A stretch of 64,000 nt of DNA from Clusia tigrina. Its lineage: Eukaryota; Arthropoda; Insecta; Diptera; Clusiidae. The notes beneath the pieces were generated by a model. That model ran no database searches and was not told where the DNA came from. It saw only the letters and a list, made by a program, of their open reading frames with translations. A program made the translations under genes and the position numbers. Shown piece by piece: positions 57,434 to 64,000 of this stretch (its first letter is position 1; every line of letters begins with the position of its first letter). The stretch lies in contig OV050032.1 of the NCBI GenBank assembly GCA_920105625.2, forward strand, positions 71,157,879-71,221,878, given 5' to 3'.

Positions 57434-58340
57434 GTTGATGCTTGCGGTCAGCTTCGTTCACGATAATTTGTCTGTACATTTTCTCGATATCTGCTGTAAA
57501 AACATATCTGCGTACTCGAAATCTCAAAAGAACCGCAAATAAGTCTTCTTGAAGTTTTGGACCTGGTAGTAGCACATTGTTCAATGATACATTTGTTGAC
57601 GTCTTCATTGATGCGTCGAACACGACACGCAACTTTGTGGTGGTGCTGTCTGGCTTCAGAACGTAGTGGTGAAGTAAGAAGTAGTGTGGTTGGTTTATGC
57701 TTCCGCTAACTTCTTCCATGTGACCTAGCCGCAGGTATTCCTCTATGAAGGCCGTATACTGCATTTTGATGACGGGGTTTCTTTGTAATTTACGTTCGAT
57801 GGCGTAAAAGCGTTGTAATGCGATAGCTTTCGAGTCTCCAAGAGGGCTTGCGTTATCAACGAAAGGCAAGCGCACAACGAACTGTCCGTTCGCTGCTCGA
57901 CAAACCGTTTGGTTGAAAAATGCTTCGCAAGTTCTTTCTATCGCTGTTAGCGGCGGGCTGTTGGTGTCAAATTCTTCTAGCTGCCAGAAACGCTCGAGCT
58001 GTTGGGTTAATGATTCATCTTCATTCGTAACTCCAATACTGCAGAACGTAGTCTCAGCTGTTGATGGAACTGTGATGTGTCCACCAAGCACCCATCCGAA
58101 CACGGTGTTTTGCAATATGGGGAGTCCGGTTCCCAATTTGATTTGGCCGCCTACTAGCAATTCCAGATAACATTCGTTGCCTATAAGAATGTCAATTGGA
58201 CCTGATTGATTAAACTCCGGATCAGCCAATTGAATATTTTTAGGAATAGGCCAGGCTGTCACGTCGAAACTCTGTGTTGGCAGTGGATGTGTAATTTTTG
58301 GCAGTATGACAACTTCAATTCGGGCTGAGTAACTAGTCAA
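57174..58340 (-). pseudogene. pol: protease C-terminal region joined to RT fingers, copy 7
   Basis: A 388-codon frame passes from the DUF1758-like region through NPVIKMQYTAF into the RT fingers (LRVVFDAS) and FTADIEKMY. This is the only copy in which this junction is open together with a complete upstream protease region. The 5-bp deletion at QLILWRN, shared with copy 4, then shifts the frame, so the last 60 or so codons are out-of-phase reading. Confidence 0.83.
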
Positions 58341-58382
58341 TCGTGACTCAAGTTTAATGTTGGCTCGGTGAGTAGCGCGTTG

Positions 58383-59291
58383 TTATATTTCCCCAATTCC
58401 ATCAAAGTACTGCGGATTGTATTGTGTTGGTAATCCGAGCTTCTTTGCCAACCTGTCCGTAATGTAGTTTGTCTGCGAACCGCCGTCCAAAATTGCACGG
58501 CATTGAAATTCATTGCCACGGAAGTGATTTACTTTTAAGACGACAGTGCTCAACAGCACATGTTTCACGCCCGCACGATTGACCGGGGACACTAATGAAG
58601 TGGTGAGTGGTTTTTCTATGGCACTGGTATAGCTATGTAACTCCACGGTAGGCTCACTTACGAATGTTGTGAGTGTCTGAGATGACCCTTGACTGGACTG
58701 ACCCGAGTTATTGGATGGGCCCTTAGCTAGCTGTTGATCAAAATGCACTAATGAGTTGTGCTTCTTGTTGCATTTGGTGCATCCTCTCATTGAACAAGTT
58801 TTCGATGTATGGCCATTTTTCATACAATTCGCACATAACTTGTGTTGTTTAATTATATCAAAACGCTGATGCGGCGTTTTCGCCCAGAACTGTGCGCATG
58901 CAAAAAGTTGGTGATTGCCTTTGCTTACGAGGCAGCCCGTTGCGGCCTTGGTTGCTGAGAATAACGTTGAATGATACTTCGCGTTTGTCGATTTATTGTT
59001 GATAATTTTGTGTTGTGGTTCTCGGTCTTCACATGATTGAAAACGTTTTTCTAAGAATTTCAATAGGCGGTCAATGGGTTGGAACTCCTGAGGCTGATCT
59101 AGCGTCAGTTCATACTCGGATCTTGACGTTTTATCTAACTTCTGCAATAAAAGATACTCCAAAATTGTGTGGAAGCTATCTACGGGAACTCCTTGGCTTT
59201 TTAACGCGTAAATGCATTCCTTGGCTGCATCGTGTACAGTTTTAAGCGTTGAGCCTATTTCACTGCTAGCATTCTTTATATTAAACAGCAC
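58383..59291 (-). pseudogene. gag-pol: Gag zinc knuckles and protease motif, copy 7
   Basis: The frame covers the knuckles and ILDGGSQTNYIT and ends at a private TAA (58383-58385, gttatattt for gttgaattt) in the same frame as the following protease-RT segment. The first knuckle reads CLVSKGNH, losing its second Cys. Confidence 0.82.
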
Positions 59292-60256
59292 AAGATTTGC
59301 CAGGCTGCGTCATAGTTTTCCTCGCATGGTGGCAAGTGATCGATGAGTGCTTTAGCTTCTCCGGTTACGTTGGCAGCCAAGTAAAACATTTTTTGTGTGT
59401 TGCTTATTGGCTGAGTATGTATCATCTTAACATACAAATCGCGAAATGGTATCCACGTTGAATAGCTACCGTCAAAAACTGGCAAGGTAACTTTAGGCAA
59501 ATGCACTTTTAATGCCTGTGGTATGGTGTGGATTGGCGTGGAGTTGCTCGGTGTACTGACTGGAATATGTTATCGTAACTTAATGAGTACGTTTTGAAGC
59601 GCATCTTCGATCTCGTAGAATTTGTCCGCATCATAACCATCAATTTCCGCCAGGTTTGTTCGTTGCCATATCCATTGGTTATTTTGCACCAGATTATCGT
59701 TGTAACGTATCAGTAGTTTTGTTTTGATATCATAGTACACTGGTGGATGTGACTGATCAGTTTCCGAGTGCACATCCCCAATGACTCGAGAAATTGCACG
59801 CACAAACGCCTTTTGCAGCCGTACTAGGGCTAAGAGTCCATCGCCTTCCTGATGGCTGGTTCGCGGTGTGCTGTCCTTGCGGTTAAAGCTTCCTTGATGG
59901 ACGTGGAAGGGAACTTCAAGTTGCACTGGCGTTTTACGCTTTTCTCTTTCCTCATTAATGATGTGCTGTAATTTGGTGAACAGCCAGTCGTAGAGGTTTG
60001 CTACGTTGCCTCTATAGTCCTGTTTGAAGTACTCATGATTAACTTCGTCTAGCTCGAGTACGAGATGATGTTGATGTTCGAATGTAGACCATGCCTCCTT
60101 CAGAGTCTTCATGCGTTTACTGGCATATTCGATGGTTTTACGGTCTTGTGTGTCCTTTTTAAAGTTGCTCACCAGTTGCTCTATTGCCGAGCCCACGTCA
60201 TACTGTGCCCTGGTCAACTTGTCCAACTGCTCAATTGTTTCTTGGTGATGCGCCAT
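59276..60256 (-). pseudogene. gag: Gag N terminus and core, copy 7 (unshifted, one nonsense codon)
   Basis: A 228-codon frame (59570-60256) runs from MAHHQETIEQLDKL straight into the core, the junction reading KTPVQLEVPF. Copies 1-6 are frameshifted here. A CAA became TAA at 59570-59572 (after LIKLR); the rest of the core (59276-59506) continues in the same frame to the common ILCCLI end. This copy defines the original reading frame of Gag in the array. Confidence 0.85.
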
Positions 60257-60322
60257 CCTTCAGAATCTCGCCTTGTGGTAAACAAAAGATCGTGAGTTCT
60301 TATCTCGCCGGGGCCTCCAAAA

Positions 60323-60824
60323 TGTTTCTATACCGATTAGTTGGTTTACTAATCGGTTGCCGATTCCTTGGGTGCAATACTGAAGGATCGTGATGATGAC
60401 TTCAAGTGCAATACTGAAGTCTGATATCTCTTTGGGTACAGTACCGAAAGAGTGTGTGGTTAATCAAGTATTAATTTTGAAGTAACCTTGTGGTTGAAAG
60501 TGGCGACAAAGAAAACACTGTTGAATGGTTGACTTCAAAAGTATATCTCAATTTTTATTTATAAATTGATTGAATTTATATTATAATTTTGATTACGCTA
60601 CAGAAATAAATATATTTGTGGTGTCTGCAAGTATGTGCAAGGCACCAGCGTTTGTGCGTACGTAGGGCAAATTAATACTTTAGCTCGCACGTGTATGGAA
60701 ATGCTGATGAGGCTTCACACGCTGTATATCCGTTCATCGGGTGTACTGCTTATTCTGCGTTCACGAGCGGGCATTGGTGATGGGAATTGCTGATTGGAGT
60801 TTTGCGTTGGAGCAGGTACAAACA
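60323..60824 (-). repeat. LTR H, outer 5' LTR of the array (5' LTR of copy 7)
   Basis: A 502-bp LTR, lacking one base at gagtgtgtgg. It ends GGTACAAACA at the satellite. It shares tagctcgcacgtgtatgg with LTR E. As the outermost 5' LTR it would be the only promoter able to drive a transcript starting at the array edge. Confidence 0.95.
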
Positions 60825-60829
60825 AATAG
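60825..60829. other. right target-site duplication of the provirus array
   Basis: The bases aatag stand where the satellite monomer has catag (positions 31-35). The satellite continues with ctttgatcgatagc at monomer position 36, exactly in the register set by the left arm. One mismatch with the left copy is probably a later mutation. Confidence 0.85.
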
Positions 60830-63800
60830 CTTTGATCGATAGCTTAAATTGACAAGAGGCTCGAGTACTTTATTGTTACAAAATTTCAAGGTTTTATGAC
60901 GCTCCAGTAAAAAGTTACAAGCATTTGTATGTTGCAAACTTTGATTGGTGTAGGACGTACTGTATATAAGTTAGGGCCATTTGAAGTTTTATCAGTGTAT
61001 GATTTGGGACTCAAGGGTACCATAGCTTTGAGCGATAGCTTAAATTGACAAGAGGCTCGAGTACTTTATTGTTACAAAATCTCAAGGTTTTATGACGCTC
61101 CAGTAAAAAGTTACAAGCAGTTTTATGTTGCAAACTTTGATAGGTGTACGACGTAGCGTATAGAAGTTAGGGCCATTTTAAGTTTTATCAGTGTTTGATT
61201 TGGGACTCAAGGGTAGCATCGCTTTGAGCGGTAGCTTAAATTGACAAGAGGCTCGAGTACTTTATTGTTACAAAATTTCAAGGTTCTATGACGCTCCAGT
61301 AAAAAGTTACAAGCATTTGTATATTGCAAACTTTGTAAGTTGTAGGACGTACCGTATAGAAGTTAGGGCCATTTGAAGTTTTATCAGTGTTTGATTTGGG
61401 ACTCAAGGGTAGCATAGCTTTGAGCGATAACTTAAATTGACAAGAAGCTCGAGTACTTTATTGTTAAAAAATTTCAAGGTTTTATGACGCTCCAGTAAAA
61501 AGTTACAAACATTTCTATGTTGCAAACTTTGATAGGTGTAGGACGTACCGGATAGAAGTTAGGGCCATTTGATGTTCTATCAGTGTTTGATTTGGGACTC
61601 ATGGGTAGCATAGCTTTGAGCGATAACTTAAATTGACAAGAGGCTCGAGTACTTTATTGTTACAAAATTTCAAGGTCTTATGACGCTCCAGTAAAAAGTT
61701 ACAAGCATTTGTATGTTGCAAACTTTGATAGGTGTAGGACGTACCGTATAGAAGTTAGGGCCATTTGAAGTTTTATCAGTGTTTGATTTGGGACTCAAGG
61801 GTAGCATAATTTTGAGCGATAGCTTAAATTGACAAGAGGCTCGAGTACTTTATTGTTACAACATTTCAAGGTTTAATGACGCTCCAGTAAAAAGTTACAA
61901 GCATTTCTATATTACAAACTTTGATAGGTGTAGGACGTACCGTATAGAAGTTATTGCCATTTGTAGTTTTATCAGTGTTTGATTTGGGACTCAAGGGTAG
62001 CATAGCTTTGAGCGATAGCTTAAATTGACAAGAGGCTCGAGTAATTTATTGTTACAAAATTTCAAGGTTTTATGACGCTCCAGTAAAAAGTTATAAGCAT
62101 TTGTATGTAGCAAACTTTGATAGGTGTAGGACGTACCGTATAGAAGTTAGGGCCATTTGAAGTTTTATCAGTGTTTGATTTGGGACTCAAGGGTAGCATA
62201 GCTTTGAGCGATAGCTTAAGTTGCCAAGAGGCTCTAGTAATTTATTGTTACAAAATTTCAAGGTTTTATGACGCTCCAGTAAAAAGTTACAAGCATTTGT
62301 ATGCTGGAAACTTTGATTGGTGTAAGACGTACCGTATAGAAATTAGGGCCATTTGAAGCTTTATCAGTGTTTGATTTGGAACTCAAGGGTAGCATAGCTT
62401 TGAGCGATAGCTTAAATTGACAAGAGGCTCCAGTACTTTATTGTTACAAAATCTCAATGTTTTATGACGCTCCAGTAAAAAGTTACAAGCATTTGTATGT
62501 TGCAAACTTTGATAGGTGTAGGACGTACTGTATAGAATTTAGGGCCATTTGAATTTTTATCAGTGTATGATTTGGGACTCAAGGGTAGCATAGCTTTGAG
62601 CGATACCTTAAATTGACAAGAGGCTCGAGTACTTTATTGTTACAAAATCTCAAGGTTTTATGACGCTCCAGTAAAAAGTTACAAGCAGTTGTATGTTGCA
62701 AACTTTGATAGGTGTAGGACGTACCGTATAGAAGGTAGAGCCATTTGAAGTTTTATCAGTGTTTGATTTGGGACTCAAGAGTAGCATAGCTTTAAGCGAT
62801 TGCTTAAATTGACAAGAGGCTCGAGTACTTTATTGTTACAAAATTTCAAGGTTCTATGACGCTCCAGTAAAAAGTTACAAGCATTTGTATATTGCAAACT
62901 TTGAAAGTTGTAGGACGTACCGTATAGAAGTTAGAGCCATTTGAAGTTTTATCAGTGTTTGATTTGGGACTCAAGAGTGGCATAGCTTTGAGCGATAGCT
63001 TAAATTGACAAGAGGCTCGAGTACTTTATTGTTACAAAATTTCAAGGTTTTATGATGCTCAAGTAAAAAGTTGCAAGCATTTGTATGTTGCAAACTTTGA
63101 TAGGTGGAGGAAGTACCGGATAGAAGTTAGGGCCATTTGAAGTTCTATCAGTGTTTGATTTGGGACTCAAGGGTAGCATAGCTTTGAGCGATAACTTAAA
63201 TTGACAAGAGGCTCGAGTTCTTTATTGTTACAAAATTTCAAGGTTTTATGATGCTCAAGTAAAAAGTTACAAGCATTTGTATGTTGCAAACTTTGATAAG
63301 TGTAGGACGTACCGTATAGAAGTTAGGGCCATTTGAAGTTTTATCAGTGTTTGATTTGGGACTCAAGGGTAGCATAGCTTTGAGCGATAACTTAAATTGA
63401 CAAGAGGCTCGAGTTCTTTATTGTTACAAAATTTCAAGGTTTTATGATGCTCAAGTAAAAAGTTACAAGCATTTGTATGTTGCAAACTTTGATAGGTGGA
63501 GGAAGTACCGGATAGAAGTTAGGACCATTTGAAGTTCTATCAGTGTTTGATTTGGGACTCAAGGGTAGCATAGCTTTGAGCGATAACTTAAATTGACAAG
63601 AGGCTCGAGTTCTTTATTGTTACAAAATTTCAAGGTTTTATGATGCTCAAGTAAAAAGTTACAAGCATTTCTATGTTACAAACTTTGATAGGTGTAGGAC
63701 GTACCGTATAGAATTTATTGCCATTTGTAGTTTTATCAGTGTTTGATTTGGGACTCAAGGGTAGCATAGCTTTGAGCGATAGCTTAAATTGACAAGAGGC

Positions 63801-64000
63801 TCGAGTACTTTATTGTTACAAAATTTCAAGGTTTTATGACGCTCCAATAAAAAGTTATAAGCATTTGTATGTAGCAAACTTTGATAGGTGTAGGACATAC
63901 CGTATAGAAGTTAGGGCCATTTGAAGTTTTTTCAGGGTTTGATTTGGGACTCAAGGGTAGCATAGCTTTGAGCGATAGCTTAAATTGACAAGAGGCTCGA
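60825..64000. repeat. 196-bp tandem satellite, right arm
   Basis: The same satellite as on the left. After the partial monomer, start motifs lie at 60991, 61187 and on to 63931, every 196 bp without slip. It includes the ttgccaagagg/gctggaaac variant followed by tttggaactcaag at 62163-62400, the variant pair also seen at 3925-4140 and immediately left of the provirus array. It continues beyond the window. No gene is visible. Confidence 0.96.

Larger units (their letters stand above)
52893..60322 (-). mobile_element. BEL/Pao copy 7, internal region
   Basis: This 7430-bp region is full length in structure and the outermost copy on the 5' side. It alone keeps an in-frame join of the gag N-terminal and core segments, and with copy 5 an in-frame protease-RT join, so it retains the most ancestral states. 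Lesions: 40-bp integrase deletion (with copy 6), 5-bp RT deletion (with copy 4), and private nonsense codons in env (53402), protease region (58383) and gag (59570). Confidence 0.95.
11992..60824 (-). mobile_element. tandem array of seven BEL/Pao provirus copies at one insertion site
   Basis: This 48,833-bp block holds eight LTRs and seven internal regions in strict alternation, all on the minus strand. LTRs begin at 11992, 19940, 26077, 34051, 43397, 46242, 52390 and 60323. No satellite DNA and no target duplication lies between copies; the only duplication brackets the whole block. The family is assigned from the DUF1759-type Gag, DUF1758-type protease, A17-type RT/RNase H, integrase with a DUF5641-like tail, and the F-like env. 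The coding order read on the minus strand is gag, pol, env, so the 5' LTR of each copy is its right-hand one. Confidence 0.95.

Noticed and set aside
12431..60393. Many plus-strand open frames across the provirus array
   Set aside because: They are mirror frames of gag, pol and env on the opposite strand, recur at the same element positions in each copy and have no recognisable domains.
11992..60824. Independent nested insertions of the element into itself
   Set aside because: Nested insertion would leave interrupted outer copies, two LTRs per insertion and internal target duplications. Here single LTRs alternate with collinear internal regions.
11992..60824. Array as an assembly artefact
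   Set aside because: Copies differ by private nonsense codons, deletions and a solo LTR, and the satellite register matches across the block, so false duplication of one copy is unlikely. Exact copy number still depends on read support.

Overview
The window is eukaryotic heterochromatin, most likely from an insect and plausibly a drosophilid fly. This rests on the repeats: a roo-like BEL/Pao LTR retrotransposon carrying an env gene, set inside a long AT-rich satellite. No host single-copy gene, tRNA or rRNA was recognised. The species cannot be named from this sequence alone. Layout: (1) 1-11991, a tandem satellite with a 196-bp monomer (61 full monomers plus 35 bp) that contains higher-order repeats. 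(2) 11992-60824, a 48.8-kb head-to-tail array of one BEL/Pao element, all on the minus strand: eight LTRs (A-H) alternating with seven internal regions (copies 1-7), each neighbouring pair of copies sharing one LTR. (3) 60825-64000, the same satellite resuming in exactly the register where it stopped, with a 5-bp target duplication (catag/aatag). Within copy 4 a different, probably Gypsy-type solo LTR (35208-36681) with its own 4-bp duplication has inserted into env. A complete element would be about 8.5 kb: a 503-bp LTR (TG...CA on the coding strand), an 18-nt primer-binding site 3 nt inside the 5' LTR, gag (DUF1759-like core and three zinc knuckles), aspartic protease (DUF1758), reverse transcriptase (YVDD), RNase H, integrase (HHCC zinc finger, DDE core, DUF5641-like tail), a class I fusion-type env (RQRR cleavage site, C-terminal membrane anchor), a purine tract and the 3' LTR. 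Integrase and env share one uninterrupted reading frame in copies 4, 6 and 7. Every copy is broken: frameshifts, nonsense codons, deletions, and in every copy that keeps the region a shared gag-to-protease frame break. The array therefore looks like one already defective insertion in a satellite that was later multiplied by host recombination, not seven separate transpositions. Shared lesions are distributed in mutually incompatible patterns between copies, as expected from unequal exchange and gene conversion, the same processes that maintain the surrounding satellite. The strongest leads are the single-site tandem provirus array itself, the mosaic pattern of its lesions, and four consecutive stem-loops with partly co-varying arms in the foreign solo LTR.
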